Shown: piece by piece, positions 1 through 7,547 of the stretch
Layout of the letters: every line of letters begins with the position of its first letter
Position numbering within the stretch: the stretch's first letter is position 1
Source: CAZBXE01 sp964496125
Lineage (GTDB): Bacteria > Chlamydiota > Chlamydiia > Chlamydiales > CAZBXE01
DNA: 64,000 nt
Assembly (NCBI GenBank): GCA_964496125.1
Contig: CAZBXE010000006.1
Coordinates: 1-64,000, forward strand
Direction of reading: 5' to 3'
The notes under the pieces: model-generated
What the model saw: the letters and a program-made list of their open reading frames with translations, nothing else
Databases searched by the model: none
Told to the model about the DNA's origin: nothing
Program-made: the position numbers and the translations under genes

Positions 1-190
1 GAGAGCTTCCTGAAGAAAAATTTCCTTACGGTTATAAAGTAAATTGTTTTTTATAAGCAAGAAATACTTGCTAAAAGGATGACATGATAAAACGACCCTG
101 CGCTGTAGATTCTTTTTCTTCTTGGCATAGCGAGCTCCATTTTTCGAACAATCCTATAAAAAAAAACTATGATTTGTCAATCCACAATTA

Positions 191-217
191 CCACTTCGGT
201 GCCTGGCACCGAAGTGG
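191..217. repeat. Perfect 13-bp inverted repeat with 1-nt centre
   Basis: The left arm CCACTTCGGTGCC (191-203) and right arm GGCACCGAAGTGG (205-217) are exact reverse complements around a single T. No T-run follows on either strand, so it is not a standard intrinsic terminator. It lies about 50 bases before the pgm start, just upstream of the predicted -35 box, where an operator could sit. It could also be a dispersed palindromic repeat. Confidence 0.75.
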
Positions 218-229
218 AAAATAGAAAGG

Positions 230-259
230 TTGACGGGGAAGGAGAGGGTGGACTAAGAT
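230..259 (+). promoter_or_regulatory. Predicted sigma-70-type promoter of pgm
   Basis: TTGACG (230-235) and TAAGAT (254-259) are separated by 18 bases. A start site about 7 bases after the -10 box would fall on the pgm ATG at 266. The purine-rich GGAGAGGG at 241-248 is too far from the ATG to act as a normal ribosome binding site, so the transcript may be leaderless. Confidence 0.4.
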
Positions 260-265
260 AAAAAA

Positions 266-1936
266 ATGGACAAAATAACAAAACACAACATAGAAGCCTG
301 GCTCAATGGCCCCTACGACACAAAAACAAAAGACACCATCAGAGACCTCCAAAAAAACAACCCCAAAGAACTAGAAAACGCCTTCTACACCACCCTCGCC
401 TTCGGAACCGGCGGCCTAAGAGGCATCATGGGCGTCGGCACCAACCGCATCAACATCTACACCATCCACGCCGCCACCCAAGGTCTTGCCAACTACCTAA
501 AAAAACACGTCAAAGGCAACCCCAAAGTAATCATCTCCTTCGACAGCAGAAAAAACTCCCGCCTCTTCGCCGAAGAAACCGCCAAAGTCCTCGCCGGCAA
601 CAAAATCCAAGCCTTTCTTATGAATGACCTCAGGCCAACCCCCTTCTTGTCCTTCGCACTCAGAGAAAAAAAATGTGACGCAGGCATCAACATCACCGCC
701 TCCCACAACCCCGCCGCCTACAATGGCTACAAAGTCTACTGGACAGATGGCGCCCAAGTCCTCCCCCCCCACGACATCGGCATCATCCAAGAAGTCAACG
801 CCATCACAAGCCCACACCAAGTAAACCTAGCAGAACCTCATGATAAACACATCCACCCCATCGGAGAAGAGCTCGACACCCTCTACATCAACGCAACCCT
901 GAAAAGCAAGATTGGGCCAGAAGACAAAGGGGATCTCAGTATCATCTACACCCCCCTCCATGGCACAGGAATCACCCTCGTTCCTAAAGCACTTGCCGCA
1001 TGGGGCTTTACAAACGTGCAAATCGTAAACTCCCAATCAAATCCAGATGGCGATTTTCCAACCGTGAAACAACCCAATCCCGAGTACCCAGAGACCTTAA
1101 AAGAAGGAATCAAAATGCTCGAAGATGTTAACGGTGACATTCTCCTTGCCACAGACCCCGATACCGATAGGATCGGCGTTGCCGTCCGCGACCAAGGTAA
1201 GATTGTCATTTTCAATGGCAACCAAATCGCTACCCTCTGCATGGGCTTCATCTGCCGCACAAAAAAACTACCCGAACACGCCGTCTTTGTCAAAAGCATC
1301 GTCACCACAGAACTATTGCGCGCCATCGCAGAGCGGTATGGCAAACAGTGCTTCGACACACTCACCGGCTTTAAATACATCGGCGAGCTCATTCATAAAT
1401 GGGAAACAGAAAAAAGTAAGAATGAGTTTATCTTCGGCGCAGAAGAATCTTATGGCTACCTGATCGGTACCCACAGCCGCGATAAAGATGCCGTCATCTC
1501 TGCCTGCCTCATCGCAGAAGCAGCAGAGTCTGCAAAAAAACAAGGATGGACTCTTGTTGAATTTCTCGACTCAATCTACAAAGAATATGGCGTCTACACA
1601 GATACCCTCCGCAGCCTCGATTTCCCCGAGACAAAAGAAGGCAGAGAAAGAATGCAGCAAGGGATGAAAAGGCTTCGTGCGGATCACCCAAGAGATATTG
1701 GCGGCATCGCTGTAAAAAAGAAAGAAGATCTCCAGCCAAAGGCAGATGTTCTCATCTTCACTCTAAGTGATAAGAGCAAGCTCACCATCCGTCCCTCAGG
1801 CACAGAGCCCAAAATCAAAATCTACGTCAGCGTAGCCGGCGAAAAAGGCGAAGATATAGAAGAAGAAAAAAAACGAGGCCAAGACAAAGCAAAAAGGCTC
1901 CTCGATGCTGCAGAAAGACTACTCATAGCGGGATAG
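266..1936 (+). CDS. pgm: Phosphoglucomutase/phosphomannomutase family (alpha-D-phosphohexomutase)
   Basis: This 556-residue cytosolic enzyme should interconvert hexose 1- and 6-phosphates through a phosphoserine intermediate, feeding glycogen and nucleotide-sugar synthesis. All four family signatures are visible: the catalytic serine loop TASHNP (about 144-149), the metal loop DPDTDRIG (about 297-304), the sugar loop GAEESYG (about 394) and the phosphate-binding RPSGTEPKIKIY near 512. Length is normal for the large bacterial subfamily. The gene ends inside the 3' end of the converging GT2 gene (18-bp overlap). The first ~600 bases use almost only C- or A-ending codons, whereas the second half is more mixed. 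Substrate preference (glucose or mannose) cannot be read from sequence. Confidence 0.93.
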   Translation: MDKITKHNIEAWLNGPYDTKTKDTIRDLQKNNPKELENAFYTTLAFGTGGLRGIMGVGTNRINIYTIHAATQGLANYLKKHVKGNPKVIISFDSRKNSRLFAEETAKVLAGNKIQAFLMNDLRPTPFLSFALREKKCDAGINITASHNPAAYNGYKVYWTDGAQVLPPHDIGIIQEVNAITSPHQVNLAEPHDKHIHPIGEELDTLYINATLKSKIGPEDKGDLSIIYTPLHGTGITLVPKALAAWGFTNVQIVNSQSNPDGDFPTVKQPNPEYPETLKEGIKMLEDVNGDILLATDPDTDRIGVAVRDQGKIVIFNGNQIATLCMGFICRTKKLPEHAVFVKSIVTTELLRAIAERYGKQCFDTLTGFKYIGELIHKWETEKSKNEFIFGAEESYGYLIGTHSRDKDAVISACLIAEAAESAKKQGWTLVEFLDSIYKEYGVYTDTLRSLDFPETKEGRERMQQGMKRLRADHPRDIGGIAVKKKEDLQPKADVLIFTLSDKSKLTIRPSGTEPKIKIYVSVAGEKGEDIEEEKKRGQDKAKRLLDAAERLLIAG

Positions 1937-2779
1937 TACCGTTTTCTGACCAAAAGACGCATCCGTATCTCCTTTTTTTATGCGCCTCTTTCCATGAGAA
2001 AAACCCCTGTAATATCCGTAGCTTGCCACAAAGCGAACAAGCGGCGCAAAATAGGGAGCATCCCGGTAAAAACTCTTGAAATACTGTAGGAGAGCATCGA
2101 AAAAGTTAAACGATGTTCCGTAAATGAAAGCATCAGCTTCCCCTTCAATAAAACGCCTTCCGTAAAGACCCCTTAGACTGTAATTATGGGAGTGCATCAC
2201 GACGCAAGCCGGCACGTAGGCAATATTCCATCCTTTGCTTTTTGCAAATATACCCCACTCGATATCCTCAGAGCCGTAGGCTGCCTCATAAAAAGGATGC
2301 TCGTCAAACGCAGATCTGCGCATTGCCGCAATCGGCAACGACAAAGGAAGCCAGTAGGGAGCGCTCCCCTCAGCAGGAAAGCTTGCTGCATAGTCCCGCC
2401 TCACCCAGTTTTTGGCGCCGGGTTCTGGCACTTGCCTTCCAAAAGCTGCCTGCACCTTAGGATCATCAAAAGCAAAAAGAAGTTTGCCAAGGCAGTCTGG
2501 AGCCAAAAAAGGGGCGTCTGAATTGAGAAAGACAACCAAAGGCGTTTTTGTTTTCCGCACCGCAAAATTAAGAACGCGTCCGGGAAAATACTCCTCCTTC
2601 TGAATCGAATAAAGCTCGCAAGAAATACTTTCAAGAAGCCTTACAGTCTCATCTTCCGACTCTGAATCAATAGCAAGTAAAGAAAAATCTTTAAAATCTT
2701 GCGAAAAAAGGCTTTTTAGTACAGCTGGAAGGCGATCTGCAGAATTTTTTGTTCGTAGTATCACCGTGGCTTTAGGCAT
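1919..2779 (-). CDS. Glycosyltransferase family 2
   Basis: A 286-residue GT-A fold glycosyltransferase, probably adding sugars to a surface glycan. Its N-terminus ATVILRTKNSADRLPAVL is the usual GT2 opening. A nucleotide-binding AIDSESEDET segment, an NSDAPF metal-binding loop and a GSEDIEWG acceptor/catalytic region follow. The ATG at 2779 is chosen over an upstream TTG because GGGAGGAAA directly precedes it. The start overlaps the stop of the upstream GT4 fusion gene by 8 bp, so the two are probably translationally coupled and act in one pathway. Donor and acceptor are not identifiable. Confidence 0.85.
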   Translation of the reverse strand: MPKATVILRTKNSADRLPAVLKSLFSQDFKDFSLLAIDSESEDETVRLLESISCELYSIQKEEYFPGRVLNFAVRKTKTPLVVFLNSDAPFLAPDCLGKLLFAFDDPKVQAAFGRQVPEPGAKNWVRRDYAASFPAEGSAPYWLPLSLPIAAMRRSAFDEHPFYEAAYGSEDIEWGIFAKSKGWNIAYVPACVVMHSHNYSLRGLYGRRFIEGEADAFIYGTSFNFFDALLQYFKSFYRDAPYFAPLVRFVASYGYYRGFSHGKRRIKKGDTDASFGQKTVLSRYE

Positions 2780-4808
2780 TTTCCTCCCACCTCTTAACTG
2801 ACGAGCGGAAATTGGGATCAAAGCAGCTTGCCCAATGATCTAAATAACGAGAAAGCTCGGTAAAGCGGTCTTTTGCAGGGGCTCCAAAGGCAACTTTTTG
2901 AAACTCCTTGACAATCCCTTTCTTGCGGGAAAAAAAGGAGAGCTTGAGTTCTGGGATCCATTTCTCTACAGTGGCTTTAACTAGCGGCTGCTGCGAAAAG
3001 TCTTGCTTATTGTAGCTAGGCTCTTCTCGAAAAGCACTTGCTGTTTCATAAAGAGAACAAAAAGAAAAACCAACCTCGGGGTGTTTTTCCATGCAGCGTC
3101 TTCTTTGGGAATAACTTGGCTTGTAATCCCCAAGAAAATAGAGTAGTGCATCCCCAACCCCTTGCGTTGCCTTCATGGCATGGCGCAGCAGGATCTTTGA
3201 AAGCGCAGGAGATAGATTCTTATGCTTTAGAAGAAGCCACTCATTGATCAGAAAAAGGGTGTAGCGATTGAGAAGCAAGAAGATAAACTCATCTTGCGCA
3301 ACATCGGAAAGAGAGCAGCAGGGAAGATTTTTCACAAAGTCCACATCGCCAAGTAGCACCTTATGGCCGTGCATCATCTCATAAGTCATCAGTGTATTCT
3401 TTCTTTTTTGGACTTTAGAAGCAACTCGCACGCTAAAATCGATTAACGGGTCCAGAAGCGGGGCTATCTTCTCTTGCCAGTTGCCCTTATTCTTTGTGAT
3501 CAACATCACATCCAAGTCATTATGGGGGCGCTCCTCTCCCTCTATGATCTCAATTCCCCCCTCCCCTCTACCATAGCTACCCAAAAGAACAAGTGCCTGC
3601 AGCTCAGAGGCTGGAACTTTTTGGTACACAGTCCAGGCTACCCGGTCTAAAAGCTTTTGAATCTCCCCCTCTAGCTTTTTTGATCCTCTTACTGTATATC
3701 TCTCTTGTTTTTCGGCCTGAACATAGGCCAAAAAGGCCTCTTTTGTTTTTTTGCCTGTCCAATTTTTTTCAAAGCATTTGATGCACTCGGCACTCATCGC
3801 CTCCCTTGTTTTCGTATCGCTGTACAAAGTATCGATGGCAGTAGCAAGGGCCTTTGGATCGTTGGGAGGGATAGCAACACCTGTCTTACCTGGGACATGC
3901 CACTCTGGTGTGCCTCCAATAAGGGGTGCAATCACAGGTGTACCCACTTGCATTGCCTCTAGCCCCACAAGGCCAAAAGGCTCCGGCCAACGCACAGGAA
4001 AGGCAAAAAGACCTGCTTTTGCAAACCAGAAGGAGAGGGACATCGTATCCAGTAAGCCTAAAAAATGTACATTCGGAGAGTGCGTCTTGATTGGTTTACC
4101 AGCCCCTGCGATGTACACATCCACAGGGCTCTTCACAAGAGCTGCTGCCTCAACCAAAGTATCCACTCCCTTACCTCGCACAAGGCTGCCTGCAAAAAGC
4201 ACGACACGCGGATCTTTCTCAGGGAGCATTTCGATATAGCGATTGGGAGGGGCAAAAAGGGGCAGCTTTTTTACTCTCTGCAATGAGAAACCACTCGCTA
4301 TCGCCAAATCAAGCATGTAGTCTGATGCAACAAAAAATGTCCCAAAACGCCTATTTTGCTTTTGTGCCCTGCGCAAAGCGGCGAGGGTTCTGATTTTCCC
4401 CTGCGCAATCGTAAAACCTAAAGGATAACACCTACAGCCTGCTACTTCAGTGCAGGCGGTATTGCTAAAAAGAGGAAGCTTACTTTTTCGCACACAAAGC
4501 AGAGAAAAATCGTGCAGAAAGCGTGCTGTTTTGCAAGGAGCTGTTGCAATTCTCTCGGCAAGCGCCCCTTCTTCCAAGTTATGTACGATGACGACATCTG
4601 GCTGTAAAGCAGCGAGCTGCTCTTCAGGAGCCCACAAGGGAAAGGCTCCTTCAAAGGGCTCTAAAAATTGAGGGTCTACATTTTCTTGGCAACGATACAG
4701 AAAAAAAGACTCCACCCCGCTCTCATTCAAAAGCTTTGCCATATCAAAAAGGCTATGTTCTGCTCCCCCTGCCCAAAAAGCGTAATCATTCACCCATACA
4801 ACGCGCAT
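2772..4808 (-). CDS. GT4 glycosyltransferase fused to a nucleotidyltransferase-like domain
   Basis: A 678-residue two-part protein. Residues 1 to about 365 form a GT-B glycosyltransferase of family 4: an N-terminal sugar-acceptor half (VNDYAFWAGGAEHSLFDMA), then LFAGSLVRGKGVDTLVEA and the donor-binding EPFGLVGLEAMQVGTPVIA. Residues about 385-500 contain LLGSYGRGEGG followed by NDLDVMLI. This is the GS-x-R/E plus D-x-D pattern of the DNA polymerase beta nucleotidyltransferase superfamily. The remaining ~180 residues are helical and unrecognised. The gene heads a two-gene operon with the GT2 gene. The glycosyltransferase call is firm. The second domain's activity is inference; it could modify a sugar or act as a regulatory nucleotidylation domain. 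Confidence 0.85.
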   Translation of the reverse strand: MRVVWVNDYAFWAGGAEHSLFDMAKLLNESGVESFFLYRCQENVDPQFLEPFEGAFPLWAPEEQLAALQPDVVIVHNLEEGALAERIATAPCKTARFLHDFSLLCVRKSKLPLFSNTACTEVAGCRCYPLGFTIAQGKIRTLAALRRAQKQNRRFGTFFVASDYMLDLAIASGFSLQRVKKLPLFAPPNRYIEMLPEKDPRVVLFAGSLVRGKGVDTLVEAAALVKSPVDVYIAGAGKPIKTHSPNVHFLGLLDTMSLSFWFAKAGLFAFPVRWPEPFGLVGLEAMQVGTPVIAPLIGGTPEWHVPGKTGVAIPPNDPKALATAIDTLYSDTKTREAMSAECIKCFEKNWTGKKTKEAFLAYVQAEKQERYTVRGSKKLEGEIQKLLDRVAWTVYQKVPASELQALVLLGSYGRGEGGIEIIEGEERPHNDLDVMLITKNKGNWQEKIAPLLDPLIDFSVRVASKVQKRKNTLMTYEMMHGHKVLLGDVDFVKNLPCCSLSDVAQDEFIFLLLNRYTLFLINEWLLLKHKNLSPALSKILLRHAMKATQGVGDALLYFLGDYKPSYSQRRRCMEKHPEVGFSFCSLYETASAFREEPSYNKQDFSQQPLVKATVEKWIPELKLSFFSRKKGIVKEFQKVAFGAPAKDRFTELSRYLDHWASCFDPNFRSSVKRWEENA

Positions 4809-4840
4809 ATCTTCACCCTGATACTGGAACTACGAGAAAA

Positions 4841-4870
4841 TTGGAAAACAATTCTTACATAAACTATACT
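4841..4870 (+). promoter_or_regulatory. Predicted promoter of the 4878 methyltransferase
   Basis: TTGGAA (4841-4846), an 18-base spacer and TATACT (4865-4870). Expected transcription start is near 4877, one base before the ATG at 4878, and no Shine-Dalgarno sequence lies between. This would give a leaderless transcript. Confidence 0.45.
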
Positions 4871-4877
4871 ATCTCCC

Positions 4878-5675
4878 ATGGATAGAAGGCGAAAAGACAG
4901 CAGCTGGGAAAAGGTAAGTGGTTGGTACTCAGACCTGGTAGGAAAAGAGGGGCATTACTACCATAGACAAGTGATTCTACCTGGAGTGATACGCCTTTTG
5001 GATATGTCGGGCAAAAAAAATATATCCCTTTTGGATGTCGGCTGCGGAGATGGGGTACTCTCCCGCACTCTTCCCGAAGGAGTGGACTATGCAGGCATGG
5101 ACGCTTCTGCATCTCTGATCAAAGAAGCCAAACAAAAAGGAAAAAAAAACTCCCGCTTCTTAGTCGCCGATGCCACGAAACCCTTCCCTTTTTCAAAAGA
5201 TTCCTTTACTCATGCAACTCTCATCCTCTGCCTCCAAAACATGCCGACACCTGAAAGAGTGTTTGCGAATATCTCACAGGTTCTTGCACCTCTTGGAAAG
5301 CTTATCATTGTGCTCAATCACCCTTGCTTTCGGATTGCAAAACACTCTGACTGGCAAGTCGACCCTGAAAAAATGATCCAACACAGGCGCGTCTCTGCCT
5401 ACATGAAAGAGATGAGAATCCCCCTTCTTGCCACTCCGAGTCTAGGAGAGAGATCGCGCACCACCCTCACCTATCACTACTCCCTCTCCCAGCTGATGGC
5501 AGCCCTCTCGAAGGCAGGCTTTGTACTTACAGGACTCGAAGAGTGGTGCTCTGACAAGAGGAGTACAGGCCGTGCGGCCCGCATGGAAAACCGCGCCCGC
5601 TCTGAGATCCCCCTGTTTATGGCCCTCTCCGTAGAGAAGTCCTTTCAAAGAGAAGGGGGCGTGCCAAGCCAATGA
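4878..5675 (+). CDS. Class I SAM-dependent methyltransferase
   Basis: A 265-residue Rossmann-fold methyltransferase of the UbiE/Methyltransf_11 type. SAM-binding motif I is LLDVGCGDGVLSRTL (about residues 54-68), followed by an acidic strand end in YAGMDAS and motif II/III regions FSKDSFTHATLILCLQNM and LGKLIIVLNHPCF. The substrate is unknown. It starts 69 bp from the divergent GT4 gene and ends overlapping the converging DEAD-box helicase by 31 bp. The ATG at 4878 lacks a ribosome binding site. Confidence 0.8.
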   Translation: MDRRRKDSSWEKVSGWYSDLVGKEGHYYHRQVILPGVIRLLDMSGKKNISLLDVGCGDGVLSRTLPEGVDYAGMDASASLIKEAKQKGKKNSRFLVADATKPFPFSKDSFTHATLILCLQNMPTPERVFANISQVLAPLGKLIIVLNHPCFRIAKHSDWQVDPEKMIQHRRVSAYMKEMRIPLLATPSLGERSRTTLTYHYSLSQLMAALSKAGFVLTGLEEWCSDKRSTGRAARMENRARSEIPLFMALSVEKSFQREGGVPSQ

Positions 5676-6763
5676 AGGGGCGCCTTCATATGCTTTTGCA
5701 GACGTCGAAAATAAGGAAGCTCTTGTTTTGACACAAGAGTTAGTGCAATACCATGCTTATCAAATCTGCCCGTACGACCAGACCTATGTACATAGGTATC
5801 GGGATCCTCGGGAAGGTTGTAGAGAATGACATGGGTCACCTGACTAAAGTCAAGCCCCCTGGCAGCGACATCGGTCGCCACAAGGAAACGAAGCTTGCCT
5901 GTACGGAATTTTCCTGTAATCCGATTACGCATCTCCTGGGTGAGACCACCATGTAGATAATCAGTGGCAGGGATTTTTTTCTTCAGGTAGTGGCACACAT
6001 CCTCACACTGATACCTCGACTTACAAAAGATAATGGACTGCTTCGGGTGGTACTCCGCTATCATATGCGTTAGGGTGTGATTCTTTTGGTCACTGCGGCA
6101 AAAGATAAAGTTGTGCGTAATCTGATCGGGAGTCTCCTTTTTAGAAGAGCCCTCTACTTCCATAGGATCCTTCATGTGCTTTAAGGCAAGCTTTCTAATC
6201 TCAGGGGGCATTGTGGCTGAAAAAAGGATCGTCTGGTGCTTATGCGTCAAACAGTCGATGATAAAGACTAGATCATCATAAAAGCCAAGGCTTAACATTT
6301 CATCTGCCTCATCAAGAACAAGCATCTCGACATGCGTAAGATCAATCGAACGAGAGTAGATAAAATCAATCAACCTACCAGGTGTAGCAACCAAGATATC
6401 GACCCCGTGGCGAAGCTTTGAGCTTTGCAAAGAAGCATCTTCTCCCCCAAAAATGGCAAAGGCCTTTACCCCTTTCCGCTTCCCGATTTTCTGTGTTTCA
6501 GTCACATACTGAAGAGCAAGCTCCCTTGTTGGAACAATGATCAGCGCCTGAATTCCGCTCTTTCCATGGATGATCCGATCGCACACGGGGATCGCGCAGG
6601 CAGCTGTTTTACCAGAGCCTGTTTTTGCAAGGGCGATTAAGTCGTGGCCTGCTTGAACGATCGGAATCGCTTGCTCTTGAATCTGTGAAGGCTTTTCATA
6701 GCCCATCTCCTGTAAAGCTTGTAAAATCAGGGGATCTAGGGGAAGGTCTGCAAATGTGGTCAT
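5645..6763 (-). CDS. DEAD-box ATP-dependent RNA helicase
   Basis: A 372-residue minimal RNA helicase with little beyond the two RecA lobes. Motifs in order: Q-motif (FADLPLDPLIL...KPSQIQEQAIP), AKTGSGKT (motif I), PTRELA (Ia), ATPGRL, DEADEM (II), SATMPP (III), a C-terminal lobe with ATDVAARGLDFSQV (V) and HRSGRTGR (VI). Such proteins remodel rRNA during ribosome assembly or act in mRNA turnover. It is shorter than DeaD/CsdA and lacks their C-terminal RNA-binding extension, so it is nearer RhlE/DbpA-core proteins. Its start overlaps the end of the upstream dehydrogenase by 4 bp, suggesting an operon with it. Confidence 0.92.
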   Translation of the reverse strand: MTTFADLPLDPLILQALQEMGYEKPSQIQEQAIPIVQAGHDLIALAKTGSGKTAACAIPVCDRIIHGKSGIQALIIVPTRELALQYVTETQKIGKRKGVKAFAIFGGEDASLQSSKLRHGVDILVATPGRLIDFIYSRSIDLTHVEMLVLDEADEMLSLGFYDDLVFIIDCLTHKHQTILFSATMPPEIRKLALKHMKDPMEVEGSSKKETPDQITHNFIFCRSDQKNHTLTHMIAEYHPKQSIIFCKSRYQCEDVCHYLKKKIPATDYLHGGLTQEMRNRITGKFRTGKLRFLVATDVAARGLDFSQVTHVILYNLPEDPDTYVHRSGRTGRFDKHGIALTLVSKQELPYFRRLQKHMKAPLHWLGTPPSL

Positions 6764-7542
6764 TGTCTTTTCAGTAGTCTTTTTTTCATTTCATTACGAA
6801 TAAGCGTACGCGCTCTAAAAAAATGGGTAAACCAGGCCATCAGCCGGTAGCGGTAATCAAAGATATGGAGTGGTTTTTTCTTCTCAATCTGCGAAAAGAT
6901 TTGGCCTGCAGCAAAAGCTGCTGTCATAGGGCTTAAACCTTTTGCTTCACTCTTTGTGCCAAAGGAAGCCGTCTTTTGGAAATTGGTATTCACAACACCT
7001 GGACATGCAGCAAGCACCCGGATCCCGGCCTCTTCATTTTCAGAATCGAGCGCCTGACTAAAAGTTGTAACATACGCCTTACTTGCTGAATACACAGCAA
7101 AGTAAGGAAGAGGCTGAAATGCGGCGGCAGACGCCACATTAACGATAACCCCTGTCTTCTTATGCGCCTTCAAGCTGCGGACGGCTTCGATCGAAAGCTC
7201 TGTCACAGCGGAAACGTTGAGATCAATCATCTCGAGCTGCTTTGCCATATCTACTTTTACGGCCTCCCCATAGAGGCCAAAACCTGCGCAGTTGACGACA
7301 AGCTGCGGCGCCTCCCTTTGCATCCATGCACAAAGCGAGCTTCTCTGTTGTGGCTGGGTAAGGTCAAGGGCTAAGATAGAAACAGCTACCTTTTGAGAGA
7401 GAGACTTTTGTAAAGCTTCTAGCTTCATCTCATCCCGCCCTGTGAGCATCATTGGAATATTCTTTTCGGCCAAAAGGTTAGCAAAAGCCTCTCCTATTCC
7501 CGATGTGGCGCCTGTGATCAGAGCACTTGAAAACTCGTTCAC
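6760..7542 (-). CDS. Short-chain dehydrogenase/reductase (SDR)
   Basis: A 260-residue classical SDR with the cofactor-binding ALITGATSGIGEA at the N-terminus, NCAGFG, a catalytic serine in VASAAAF and the YSASKAYV active-site Tyr/Lys pair. An Arg after the second strand (TGRDE) suggests NADP(H). The substrate is unknown; close SDRs of this type act on keto-lipids or sterols. The start is a GTG at 7542. An AGGAGG abuts this GTG with essentially no spacer, which is odd, but no better in-frame start exists. It lies between pgpH and the helicase in a same-strand cluster. Confidence 0.85.
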   Translation of the reverse strand: MNEFSSALITGATSGIGEAFANLLAEKNIPMMLTGRDEMKLEALQKSLSQKVAVSILALDLTQPQQRSSLCAWMQREAPQLVVNCAGFGLYGEAVKVDMAKQLEMIDLNVSAVTELSIEAVRSLKAHKKTGVIVNVASAAAFQPLPYFAVYSASKAYVTTFSQALDSENEEAGIRVLAACPGVVNTNFQKTASFGTKSEAKGLSPMTAAFAAGQIFSQIEKKKPLHIFDYRYRLMAWFTHFFRARTLIRNEMKKRLLKRQ

Positions 7543-7547
7543 CCTCC

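Larger units (their letters stand above)
1..265. other. Upstream region of pgm, start of window
   Basis: About 265 bases without a complete gene. Bases 3-56 on the + strand read as an open frame ending in TAA and could be the last 17 codons of a gene that begins before the window, but this is too short to support. The rest is AT-rich and contains a perfect inverted repeat (191-217) and a promoter-like element just before pgm, both listed separately. Confidence 0.4.
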
